Notes under the pieces: model-generated
The model's database searches: none
The model's input: the letters and a program-made list of their open reading frames with translations, nothing else
What the model was told of the DNA's origin: nothing
Made by a program: the position numbers and the translations under genes
In this document: positions 34,120-46,672 of the stretch, piece after piece
Numbering within the stretch: the first letter of the stretch is position 1
Layout of the letters: each line of letters starts with the position of its first letter
From: Streptomyces albipurpureus
Lineage (GTDB): Bacteria; Actinomycetota; Actinomycetes; Streptomycetales; Streptomycetaceae
NCBI RefSeq assembly: GCF_023701525.1
Contig: NZ_JAMQAW010000002.1
Location: 444,171-508,170, forward strand
Reading direction: 5' to 3'
Length of the DNA stretch: 64,000 nucleotides

Positions 34120-34308
34120 ATGAGCAACCTGGCCAGCCTCAACTGGCAGAAGTCCAGCTACAGCGGGACCGCTGGTGACAACTGCATCGAAGTCGCCTTC
34201 ACTGAGCGAACCATTCAGGTCCGGGATTCGAAAGACATGTCCCGTCCAAACTTCACCGTCAGCAGGAGCGGCTGGGCTGTGTTCGTGCAGCACGCCGCAC
34301 GTATCTGA
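34120..34308 (+). CDS. DUF397 protein, second copy
   Basis: A 62-residue DUF397 protein (LNWQKSSYSGTAGDNCIEVA, QVRDSKD, GWAVFVQHAA). The ATG at 34120 follows GAGGGA. It lies 97 bp after the first copy and looks intact, so it arose by duplication or gain and may titrate the same XRE regulator. Confidence 0.85.
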   Translation: MSNLASLNWQKSSYSGTAGDNCIEVAFTERTIQVRDSKDMSRPNFTVSRSGWAVFVQHAARI

Positions 34309-34391
34309 GCCGCCCAGAAGGTCCGATATGTAGCCTCGCGATGTAGGCCGTCTTGGCCCCGAGCACGGGACGGCCATCAGCAAGGAGGGCC

Positions 34392-34578
34392 ATGAGCGGC
34401 ACGACTGACCTCGGCTGGTTCAAGTCCAGCTACAGCGGCAGCCAGGGCGACGACTGCATCGAGGTCACCCTGATCGAAGATGCCGTGTGTGAGGGACTCC
34501 AAGCATGCGGATGGCCCACGCTTCGCCGTGGGCCACGAGGGATGGGCGCAGTTCATCAGGCACACCGCACAAGGCTGA
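34392..34578 (+). pseudogene. DUF397 protein, third copy, frameshifted
   Basis: AAGGAGG precedes the ATG and the frame begins as a normal DUF397 (LGWFKSSYSGSQGDDCIEV). Near 34488 the frame breaks; in another frame the expected VRDSKHADGPRFAVGHEGWA and a C-terminal QFIRHTAQG stop follow. Alignment with the two upstream copies indicates loss of two bases. The unshifted frame runs on into unrelated sequence. Confidence 0.8.
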
Positions 34579-35166
34579 GCCCAGGGTGTGAGCCCAGCCG
34601 TACAACTGCCTGCCAGTCGCCCTCGGGCCGGGCCGGGCCGCATGGCGCGGGCCCTCGCCCGGGGGCGGTGTGAGAGTGGACGTGTAGTTCTCGCCGTCCA
34701 CCAGCGGAGTCTCCAGGCTGACACCGCCCGCAAAACGCCAACTACGACACCGAGCGGCAGAACGCGGTCGGGTCGCACCGGCAGCCCGGGGCAGGCAAGC
34801 TCTCGCCCAGCACGACAGTTCAGGCTGGCCGACTTCACACTCTTGATCCTGCACTGCGTCGAGATAGACCGCCAAGCGATCTACCCACGCCGATTTGTGG
34901 CTACTGCGGCAACCACTCTCACTTCTCGGGGTTTCCGGCTCCGATGGCTCCCATCACCCGGACCCGGCCCCCGATCAGCCGTTCGCTCACTGCCGCTCCC
35001 TGCTTCCGCACGTCTTGTGTGGGTCCGCCCAGGCCCGACGGGCCCACCCCAAGCGGTAACACCCACCTCACCCATGGGTGGCAGAGCGTGCCCTCGCTAG
35101 GGACAGCCCGGCGCCGCTACGGCAGCCAGTGTACACAGAGAGCCAATCCACCGAACGTGAGAGTAT
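34579..35166. other. Gene-free interval upstream of the giant sigma-like gene
   Basis: About 590 bp with no convincing gene on either strand and no strong hairpin. It separates the DUF397 array from the promoter at 35167-35196. Confidence 0.5.
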
Positions 35167-35196
35167 GTTGACAATGTCAACGCACTTCTTTAGCGT
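35167..35196 (+). promoter_or_regulatory. Consensus sigma-70 promoter overlapped by a palindrome
   Basis: TTGACA (35168-35173) and TAGCGT (35191-35196) are separated by exactly 17 bp, matching the main vegetative sigma consensus of Streptomyces. The palindrome GTTGACA-A-TGTCAAC (35167-35181) covers the -35 box, so a repressor probably binds there. The leader to the ATG at 35286 would be about 80 nt. Confidence 0.72.
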
Positions 35197-35285
35197 TTAG
35201 CCATGCGCTGGGGGTTCCGCTCCGGGGAGCCGGGCGCGGGTCGGGTGGACGATGGGGCGGATCGTGCGACACGGGGGTGGGGGTC

Positions 35286-39383
<4,098 letters not shown>

Positions 39384-39430
39384 CCGTCCAGCCTGCCCCG
39401 GCGCCGCCTTCCGTATCTGCGAGGAACCCG

Positions 39431-42400
39431 ATGGACCCCAGGCAAGAACTCGTCGACTATCTCCGCCGCCGACTGGTGGGACCCGCTCACGCCGAGGACG
39501 AGATCCTCGATGTGCCGCCCGACCGGGAGTATCTGCTGGGCACCCTGTACGCCCAGGACGCCGACCTCCAGAAGCAGTTGGCGTTCGCCGCCGAGGAGCC
39601 GGACGGGCCGGGCACGGAGGGGCCGGCTGTCGACACCCGGCCCGTGAACGACCCCGTACCGGAGTCCAACGCGTGGCTTCCCTCATCGCTCGGTTTCAGC
39701 TTCTACACGGACGCCGACCTCATCGAGGTCAGCTGCGGCGGTGCCCACTACCGCACACTGCCGACCGAAGGGACCCAGCGGCGGCGCTGGCAGCGTGTTC
39801 CGCTGCACACGGAGACCCTGCGGATCGGCCCGGACGACGAGCTGGTTCCGGTTCTCGACGGCCGGGCGGAGATCAGACTGCGGCGCCGGCCGCTGGGCTC
39901 GGGCCAGTTGGTGACCGTCGCGCTGGTGAACTCCGCCCGGACCGAAGCGGCGCTCGGCAGGTCCGCCCAGTGGGACCGGATGCTGTTCCAGGTGGCGCTG
40001 AGCGCCCGGCCGCTCGATGGCGGCCGGGTGTTGCAGTACCCCAGCGTTCGGCTGGCCAGCCGCGATCTGGAGGAGCAGGAACTACGCCTCCAGTACCGCC
40101 ATGTGCGCACCCACGCCGTCGGGCACGGCTGCGCGGTGGAGGAGGAGTACGACAACGGACCCGGGGTCAGCGGGTTGCGCGCCGCCGTCATGCCGGAAGC
40201 CGAGGTGCCGGCCACCCGCGCGGCCGGGTTCACCGGTGCCTCCGTGCTCAAGGTGCTCCATCTGGCGGACGCGACCCTGCCGGTGGGGCAGCTGCGGCGG
40301 GAGCTGCTGGCGTTCACGGCCGACTACCGCACCTGGTACGAGGCACAGTGCCGCATCGAGGTGCCGCAGTGGGGGCGGCAGGCCGCCGATCGCGTTCTCG
40401 GCCGGGTCAGCGCGGCCCTGGCACGTATCGAAGCCGGGGTGGAGACGCTCTGCGACCCCGCCCGCCCGGAACTCCTGGCGGCGTTCCGCACCGCCAATCT
40501 CGCCATGGCCCTGCAGATGCGGCACTCCGCGGCCGACCAGGCAGGTGAGCGACGACCCCGGCGGGAGGCGATGCTCATCAAGCCCGCGCCGGACCCTCAG
40601 GCCGCTTGGCGCCCGTTCCAGCTGGCCTTCTTCCTCCTCGCGTTGGACGGAGTGGCCGACCCGCACCACCCGGATCGGGCCATGACCGATCTGATCTGGT
40701 TCCCCACCGGTGGCGGTAAGACGGAGGCCTATCTGCTGCTCGCCGCGTTTGTGATGCTGCTGCGTCGGGAGCGGCCCGATGGCGGTGGCACAGCGGTGCT
40801 CAGCCGCTACACGCTGAGCCTGCTGACCACCCAGCAGTTCCAACGGGCCGCGACCACCGTGTGCGCCCTGGAGACCCTGCGTCGCGCCGATCCCGGCCGG
40901 TACGGCGAAGAGCCGTTCTCGATCGGGCTGTGGGTGGGTGAGGCGACCTCGCCCAACTCCTATGAGGGTGCGGTCACCGCGTTCGACGAGGTGCGGGCCG
41001 CGGTCCACCCGGACGATGTGTTCATTCTGGACCGCTGCCCGTGGTGCGGCACCCGGGTGCTCCCCGCCCGGCACTCCGCCGACATCGCCGACTACGGCAT
41101 CCGTGCCACCGCCGACTCCTTCGGGTTCTTCTGCCCCCGCGAGAGCTGCGCCTTCCACGACGAGTTGCCCGTCGCCGTCGTCGACCAGCAGCTCTACGAT
41201 CGGCCGCCGACCTTTGTGCTGGGTACCGTCGACAAGTTCGCCCGGCTGGCCTGGGAGCCCCGTGCGGGGCGGCTGTTCGGGGTCGGCACTGGCACCGAAC
41301 CGCCCACACTGGTCATCCAGGACGAGCTGCATCTGCTCACCGGACCGCTCGGGACCACCGTGGGGCTGTATGAGTCGGCGATCCTGAGCCTGTGTGAGCG
41401 GGGCGACGGGGTCGGCCCCAAGGTGGTGGCCTCCACGGCGACGATCCGCAGATCCGGGGAGCAGGTGCGGGCCCTCTACGGCACCGAGGTGCAGCTCTTC
41501 CCACCGGCGGGGCTCGACGCACGGCACTCCTACTTCGCCGAGCCGGACACCTCGCGCCCAGGTCGCCGCTACCTCGGTGTGATGGCCCAGGGGCACACCG
41601 CGGGACGTGCGGCGGTCTCCACCGCGGCCGCCATGCTCCAGGGTGCGTGGGAACTACCCGAGGAGCACCGGGACGCCTACTGGACTCTGGTGGCCTACCA
41701 CCACAGCCTTCGTGAGCTGGGCCGTACCGTCACCGCGGCGGCCGATGACATCCCGGCCCAGCTGCTGGGTCTTGACCGCGGTCTCGGCAGCCGGGAGTTG
41801 ATCGATGACCAGGTGCAGGAGCTGACCAGCAATCTGGCCCGCGCCGAGCAGCCCGTCCTTCTCGACCGGTTGGAGAAGCCGTGGACGGACCCCGCTTCGG
41901 TGTCCTTCCTGCCCTGCACCAACATGCTGTCGGTCGGGGTGGACGTCAAACGGCTCGCCCTGATGCTGATGCAGGGGCAGCCCAAGACGACCGCCGAGTA
42001 CATCCAGGCGACCAGCCGGGTGGGCCGACACCGCGTCCCCGGTCTCGTGGTGGCCTTCTTCAACGCGACGCGTCCCCGGGACCGCTCCCACTACGAGACC
42101 TTCGGCGACTACCACCAGGCCCTGTACCGGCATGTCGAGCCCACCAGCGTCACCCCCTGGTCGGTTCCCTCGCGCCGCCGCGCTCTCCATGCGGCGCTGG
42201 TGATCCTCGTACGCCACCGGCTCGGTCTCGCGGCCGAGAACCGGGCGGGGGATCTGGTCGATCTGATGCCCGAGGCACAGAAGCTGAGCGAGCTGCTGGT
42301 TCGTAGGGCGGCGGCCGGCGACCCGCGCGCCATGGACGACGTCAGGGCCGAGGTGGCCGAACTGCTGGACTCCTGGCAACAGGCGGCGCACCAGGCCCGC

Positions 42401-42556
42401 AGCGAGGGCAAGGAGCTGCACTACCGAAGCCAGGGCAAGGGCCAACACCATCTACTCAAGAACTTCGAACAGCACGGCGGCCTCTGGGAGACACCGCACT
42501 CGATGCGCAGTGTCGACCGTGAGTGCCAGGTGACGGTGAAGGGAGCCGACCTGTGA
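39431..42556 (+). CDS. drmA: DrmA-like superfamily 2 helicase
   Basis: A 1041-residue helicase of the DISARM DrmA type. The N-terminal ~400 residues are family-specific. The helicase core has Walker A FPTGGGKTEAY near 430, Walker B VIQDELHLL (DExH) near 631, STATIRR, and motif VI QATSRVGRHR near 860 followed by FNATRPRDRSHYE. A zinc-ribbon-like insertion is visible at RCPWCG (~534) and FFCPRESC. Its stop overlaps the start of the drmB-like gene (GTGA), as expected for DrmA-DrmB partners, which form a DNA-binding helicase complex in DISARM. No DrmC, DrmD or methylase adjoins. Confidence 0.88.
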   Translation: MDPRQELVDYLRRRLVGPAHAEDEILDVPPDREYLLGTLYAQDADLQKQLAFAAEEPDGPGTEGPAVDTRPVNDPVPESNAWLPSSLGFSFYTDADLIEVSCGGAHYRTLPTEGTQRRRWQRVPLHTETLRIGPDDELVPVLDGRAEIRLRRRPLGSGQLVTVALVNSARTEAALGRSAQWDRMLFQVALSARPLDGGRVLQYPSVRLASRDLEEQELRLQYRHVRTHAVGHGCAVEEEYDNGPGVSGLRAAVMPEAEVPATRAAGFTGASVLKVLHLADATLPVGQLRRELLAFTADYRTWYEAQCRIEVPQWGRQAADRVLGRVSAALARIEAGVETLCDPARPELLAAFRTANLAMALQMRHSAADQAGERRPRREAMLIKPAPDPQAAWRPFQLAFFLLALDGVADPHHPDRAMTDLIWFPTGGGKTEAYLLLAAFVMLLRRERPDGGGTAVLSRYTLSLLTTQQFQRAATTVCALETLRRADPGRYGEEPFSIGLWVGEATSPNSYEGAVTAFDEVRAAVHPDDVFILDRCPWCGTRVLPARHSADIADYGIRATADSFGFFCPRESCAFHDELPVAVVDQQLYDRPPTFVLGTVDKFARLAWEPRAGRLFGVGTGTEPPTLVIQDELHLLTGPLGTTVGLYESAILSLCERGDGVGPKVVASTATIRRSGEQVRALYGTEVQLFPPAGLDARHSYFAEPDTSRPGRRYLGVMAQGHTAGRAAVSTAAAMLQGAWELPEEHRDAYWTLVAYHHSLRELGRTVTAAADDIPAQLLGLDRGLGSRELIDDQVQELTSNLARAEQPVLLDRLEKPWTDPASVSFLPCTNMLSVGVDVKRLALMLMQGQPKTTAEYIQATSRVGRHRVPGLVVAFFNATRPRDRSHYETFGDYHQALYRHVEPTSVTPWSVPSRRRALHAALVILVRHRLGLAAENRAGDLVDLMPEAQKLSELLVRRAAAGDPRAMDDVRAEVAELLDSWQQAAHQARSEGKELHYRSQGKGQHHLLKNFEQHGGLWETPHSMRSVDRECQVTVKGADL

Positions 42557-44403
42557 AGCGCACACTGCGAGTCCGTCAGGCGCAGACGGTGCTGCCGTTC
42601 GGCGTCGGGGCGGTCTTCGACATCCAGGGTGAGTCGTTCGTCGCCACGGGCATCGGTGACTGGCCCAGGTCGCGCCAGCCCGTGGACTCGGCACGGCTGG
42701 CCGCCCGGCTCGGGGTGAGCGGGTTCTACTCGGCGCCCGCCACCCTCAATGACCGCTATGACCGGCCGGACGCTCCCGGCGCGCCCTACATCCGCTTCCC
42801 CGCCTGGCTGTTCTGCGGCTCCTGTCGGCGCATGATCCGCTGGCGGATCGGCGATGAGAAGCCCGGTATGCCGCCGCGCTGCTCCAACTGCTCCCCGGTG
42901 CGCCGACTGGCCCCCATGCGATTCGTACAGATCTGCGCCGGTGGGCACCTCGGCGACGTGGACTGGTGGTTCTGGGCCCACGCCCGGCATGACGCGGCCG
43001 CGCGGCAGAGCTGCGGCTCACGGGAGAAGCTGCGTTTCCGGGTCTCCGAACGATCGGCCGGACTGGAGGCCCTCTCCGTCACCTGCACGGCCCCGGGCTG
43101 CGGCGCCACCCGCGATCTGCTGGACGTCCTGGGGACGCATGGCGTGCGGTGCGCGGGACGCAACCCGTGGCAGCGGGTGGGCGAGGCAGTGGACTGCACC
43201 AAGCCCGTGCAGGTGGTGCAGCGGACCGCGGGCAATCTGTACTACCCGTTGGTGCACTCCGCCCTGTCCATTCCGGAGGCCGACGTGCCGGCGTTGACCG
43301 ATGACGCGGTGGCCGAACGGGTACGCGCCAGCGACTACTGGATTCCGCTGGTCAGGGTCGCCGGCACACCCCGTGCCGAGATCTTCCGGCAGATGATCAA
43401 AGAGGACACCCAGGCGGATGACGCCCTGCTCGACGCGTTGCTGACCGAGGAGACCGGTGTGTCCGAGCCGTCGGGCACGGAAGGCAACACCGCCGCGCTG
43501 CCCGCCCGTCCGGACCTCAGCCGGGAGGAGTGGGCGGCCTTCATCGCCCCGGTGCCACCCCTGAACCGTGACTTCAGCCTGCGCGAATCCAGCCTTGGCC
43601 TTGCCACCGAGACCGCCGAACCCTGGGCAGGGCTGCACCGGCTCACCGACCGGGTGGTCCTCGCCGATCGGCTGCGCGAGGTGCGTGCGCTGTCGGGCTT
43701 CAGCCGGGTCTCTCCGGACGCCGCGGTCGTCCCCGCCGACACCTCCGGAAGGCTGCGCTGGCTGCCGGCGGTCGAAGTGTTCGGCGAGGGACTCTTCCTC
43801 ACCCTGGACCACGAGGCGCTGACCGGGTGGGAGCAGCAGGCACTGGTACGCGCACGAGTGAACGGCATCGCCGCCGACCTGGGCCGCTCCTTCCAGCAGG
43901 ACCGGTTGCAGGCACACACCGGGGTGGAGCTCTCACCTCGCTTCGTCCTCCTGCACACCCTGGCCCATCTCCTCATCCGCCAACTCTCCTTCGAGTCCGG
44001 CTACACCACGGCGAGCCTGCGCGAACGCGTCTACGCCAGGCCGGAGCACGACCAGTACGGCATCCTGGTGTACACGGCCGCCGGTGATGCCGAAGGCACC
44101 CTGGGCGGCCTGGTCCAGCAGGGCGAACCACCGCGACTGGCCGAGACACTGCTGAGGATGGCCGAGACCGCCGCCTGGTGTTCGGCGGACCCGCTCTGCA
44201 CGGAACACGCCGGCCAGGGCTTCGGCAATCTCAATCGGGCCGCCTGCCACGCCTGCGCACTGCTACCGGAGACAAGCTGCGAAACGGGCAACACCCTCCT
44301 CGACCGGGCCCTGGTGGTCGGAGGCGCGGGCGTTCCCGGCTACTTCGAGCCGCTGGTCGCCGCCGCGCGAGCGGCAGCGGCCCTGGAGGGGAACGCGCCA
44401 TGA
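42553..44403 (+). CDS. drmB: DrmB-like DUF1998 protein
   Basis: A 616-residue protein from a GTG inside the drmA stop, with AAGGGAG upstream. It starts RQAQTVLPFGVGAVFDIQGE, typical of DrmB. Zinc-type cysteines follow (FCGSCRR, RCSNCSP, CTAPGCG). The C-terminus is the DUF1998 signature: WCSADPLC, then LNRAACHACALLPETSCE with N and LLDRAL. In DISARM, DrmB binds DrmA and helps discriminate self from non-self DNA. The next gene overlaps by 4 nt. Confidence 0.9.
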   Translation: MKRTLRVRQAQTVLPFGVGAVFDIQGESFVATGIGDWPRSRQPVDSARLAARLGVSGFYSAPATLNDRYDRPDAPGAPYIRFPAWLFCGSCRRMIRWRIGDEKPGMPPRCSNCSPVRRLAPMRFVQICAGGHLGDVDWWFWAHARHDAAARQSCGSREKLRFRVSERSAGLEALSVTCTAPGCGATRDLLDVLGTHGVRCAGRNPWQRVGEAVDCTKPVQVVQRTAGNLYYPLVHSALSIPEADVPALTDDAVAERVRASDYWIPLVRVAGTPRAEIFRQMIKEDTQADDALLDALLTEETGVSEPSGTEGNTAALPARPDLSREEWAAFIAPVPPLNRDFSLRESSLGLATETAEPWAGLHRLTDRVVLADRLREVRALSGFSRVSPDAAVVPADTSGRLRWLPAVEVFGEGLFLTLDHEALTGWEQQALVRARVNGIAADLGRSFQQDRLQAHTGVELSPRFVLLHTLAHLLIRQLSFESGYTTASLRERVYARPEHDQYGILVYTAAGDAEGTLGGLVQQGEPPRLAETLLRMAETAAWCSADPLCTEHAGQGFGNLNRAACHACALLPETSCETGNTLLDRALVVGGAGVPGYFEPLVAAARAAAALEGNAP

Positions 44404-45488
44404 CACTGAACTATCTCGACCTCACCCCGGCACAACGGCGGTTGCTCCTCGCCCTCCCCTTCGCCGGGAACCATCTGGTGGACGGGCCGCCCGGCAGTGG
44501 CAAGAGCCTGCTGGCGGCACAACGGGCCCTGATGCTGGCCCTCACCGGCACCCCGGTCGTCCTGCTCACCCGATCCAATCTGCTGCGGCAGTCGCTGACA
44601 CCGGTGGTAACCGTTCTCGGCCTTCCCACACCGGGGGTGAAGGTGGCCACAGCCCATTCCTGGCTGGCCGCCTGGTACGGGCCGAACGCCCCACGCTCCG
44701 AGGACGGCTGGTACGACTGGCCGGCCTTCTACGAGCGCGCGGCCCTCACCGACCTCCCGGACGAGCTCAGCCTCGTCGTCGACGAGGGCCAGGACCTACC
44801 GCCCGCGTTCTACCGGCTCTGCCGGCTCCTCCAAGTGCCCACCACCGTGTTCGCGGACGAATGCCAACGGCTGACCGACACCCAGTCAACGCTGGCGGAG
44901 ATCGAACGCGGCCTCGGCGGCTGCGAACACCACAGCGTGGACGGCAACCACCGCAACACCCAGCAGATCGCCGAGCTCGCCGCCCATTTCCACACCGGAG
45001 TCGTACCCCCCGCGCTGCCCACGCGGGACGGGCCACCTCCGCGCCTGCACCGCCTTCCGAACATATCGGCGGTGACCGATCTACTGATCTCCCTCGCCCA
45101 GAAGAGCCCACGGCAGAGCATCGGTGTGATCGTGAACTCCACCCACACCCAGTTCGAACTCCTGAGCCGAGTGGCACGCCGGGCACCCCACATCAAGCCG
45201 CAGATGTACACGGCCCAAGCCACCGGAGGCCGATACCGTTCCCTCGACCTCACCCGCCCCGGCCTCGTCATCGTCCACCGCGCCAGCGCCAAGGGCCTGG
45301 GCTTCGACACCGTCATCGTCCCCGACACCGAAACCGACTCGGCCACAGACCCCGCCTCGGCGGCGCTCCGCATGACGTACTACGTCCTGGCGACCCGTGC
45401 CCGTCACGCCCTTCACCTGGGGTACGCGGGCGAGCGCGAGCCCAGCCTGCTGGCGGGCATCGACCGGCAGACGCTGATGCGCGGGTGA
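44400..45488 (+). CDS. Small UvrD-like ATPase/helicase of the DrmAB operon
   Basis: A 362-residue superfamily 1 P-loop protein, about half the size of a full UvrD. Walker A DGPPGSGKSLLA is near residue 28, Walker B SLVVDEGQDLPP near 125, then VFADECQRLTD, HRNTQQIAEL, and late motifs VHRASAKGLGFDTVIV and YVLATRARHAL. The accessory 1B/2B domains are reduced. The ATG overlaps the drmB stop (ATGA) with GGAGGGG upstream, so it is the third overlapping partner of drmAB. It replaces the PLD nuclease DrmC expected in DISARM; no nuclease motif is visible in it. Confidence 0.85.
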   Translation: MTLNYLDLTPAQRRLLLALPFAGNHLVDGPPGSGKSLLAAQRALMLALTGTPVVLLTRSNLLRQSLTPVVTVLGLPTPGVKVATAHSWLAAWYGPNAPRSEDGWYDWPAFYERAALTDLPDELSLVVDEGQDLPPAFYRLCRLLQVPTTVFADECQRLTDTQSTLAEIERGLGGCEHHSVDGNHRNTQQIAELAAHFHTGVVPPALPTRDGPPPRLHRLPNISAVTDLLISLAQKSPRQSIGVIVNSTHTQFELLSRVARRAPHIKPQMYTAQATGGRYRSLDLTRPGLVIVHRASAKGLGFDTVIVPDTETDSATDPASAALRMTYYVLATRARHALHLGYAGEREPSLLAGIDRQTLMRG

Positions 45489-45571
45489 CGCGGGCGGGGG
45501 CACTCTGGCGGTGAGCGGTGGGCGGGTCGGAGCGTTTTGCTGCACGGGGCAGGGGTGGGCCTCCCCACGTC

Positions 45572-46201
45572 CTAGGGGTTGTGCCCGAGTACCCGGACAC
45601 CAAGGGCACCCAGTCCGTCGAGGACGAGGTCGATGCTGACGGCTGCGAGCAGGAGCCCCAGAAGCCGGCTGAGCAGTTCGACGGTGGCGTGATGGGTGGC
45701 GCGAAGTACCCGCTCCAAGAAGAGGATGCAGACCAGGTCCAACGCGATCACGACGATGTAGGCGCCGGCCACGGTCGAGCGCCAGGCCCAGGTGGAACGC
45801 GCCGTCGCCTCGATGAGCAGGGCTGTCATCGCCAGGGGACTGACGACGAAGGGCACCAGGAGTTCGCGCATGGCGCTGGTGACATCGGAACCGTGCTCAT
45901 GCGCTGTCTCCGATCCGATGTGAATCCCCAGAACCAGACCGATGGCGTACAAGAAGAAGATGATGCCGCCCGCGAGCAGGAGAGCGGGGGCGCTGATGTG
46001 GAACAGGTCCAGAAGCCAGGGCGCTGTGAAGCTGGTCGCCAGACCGATGAGGATCGCGGTGCCGCACGAGAGGAAGGCGATGCTGCGGAGTTGGGGGGTG
46101 GGGTGCACGTGTGCGAGATGGGCGAAGGAGAGCAGGACCTTCGGAGGCCCGACGACGGACACGAAGGTGATCAGGGCAGCGGAGAAGCTGAGCGCGTTCA
46201 C
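45572..46201 (-). CDS. MarC-family integral membrane protein
   Basis: A 209-residue protein with about six hydrophobic helices in the MarC pattern (FSAALITFVSVVGPPKVLLSF at the start; LLVPFVVSPLAMTALL for the conserved fourth segment). MarC proteins were first linked to multiple-antibiotic resistance, but their function is unproven. The GTG at 46201 puts the first helix at the N-terminus as in the family; its Shine-Dalgarno is too close, so the exact start is unsure. It is convergent with the DrmAB operon. Confidence 0.75.
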   Translation of the reverse strand: MNALSFSAALITFVSVVGPPKVLLSFAHLAHVHPTPQLRSIAFLSCGTAILIGLATSFTAPWLLDLFHISAPALLLAGGIIFFLYAIGLVLGIHIGSETAHEHGSDVTSAMRELLVPFVVSPLAMTALLIEATARSTWAWRSTVAGAYIVVIALDLVCILFLERVLRATHHATVELLSRLLGLLLAAVSIDLVLDGLGALGVRVLGHNP

Positions 46202-46372
46202 CCTCGGGAATCTAGGCCGAGGACACTGGCACGGCCCGGTACGGCACGAGGTGGTGGAGTGCCACGGAGGATTCATCCCGGCCCGGCGGTCCCATCGCTG
46301 GAGAGCGACGGCGCCACGACGCCTAACCTTGGGCACACCCCATCGCGCCGAACCTTCAGGAAGGCACCACCC

Positions 46373-46672
46373 GTGACCAGAACAACACAACTCCGTACTT
46401 ACACCGTTCGTGAAGGCATGCTGGATGAGTGGGTGGAGAGGTGGCAAGCGGAGATCGTGCCGCTCCGGTTGGAGTTGGGGTTCACCATCGGTGGGGCATG
46501 GATCGATCGTGAGCGCAGCCAGTTTGTGTGGCTCATCTCCTACGAAGGGCCCGAAACCTTCGCGGAGCGCAACGCCATGTACTGGGCTTCGCCGGCCCGT
46601 ACCGCGATGGGCCTCGATCCCGACGACTACCTGGTGACCACCGACGACCGCACGGTCGAGGAACGGTACTGA
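46373..46672 (+). CDS. NIPSNAP-family protein
   Basis: A 99-residue dimeric alpha-beta barrel-type protein: QLRTYTVREGMLDEWVERW, ELGFTIGGAWIDRE, FVWLISYEGPETFAERNAMY. This is the NIPSNAP pattern; function is mostly unknown. A GTG start with AGGAAGG upstream. Its stop abuts the end of the convergent WD40 gene. Confidence 0.85.
   Translation: MTRTTQLRTYTVREGMLDEWVERWQAEIVPLRLELGFTIGGAWIDRERSQFVWLISYEGPETFAERNAMYWASPARTAMGLDPDDYLVTTDDRTVEERY

Noticed and set aside
34580..35160. Open frames between the DUF397 array and the sigma-like gene
   Set aside because: Compositions are Arg/Gly/Pro-rich with no start signals or family patterns.
44400..45488. Nuclease of the DrmAB operon
   Set aside because: Only superfamily 1 ATPase motifs are visible; no PD-(D/E)xK or HKD motif was found.
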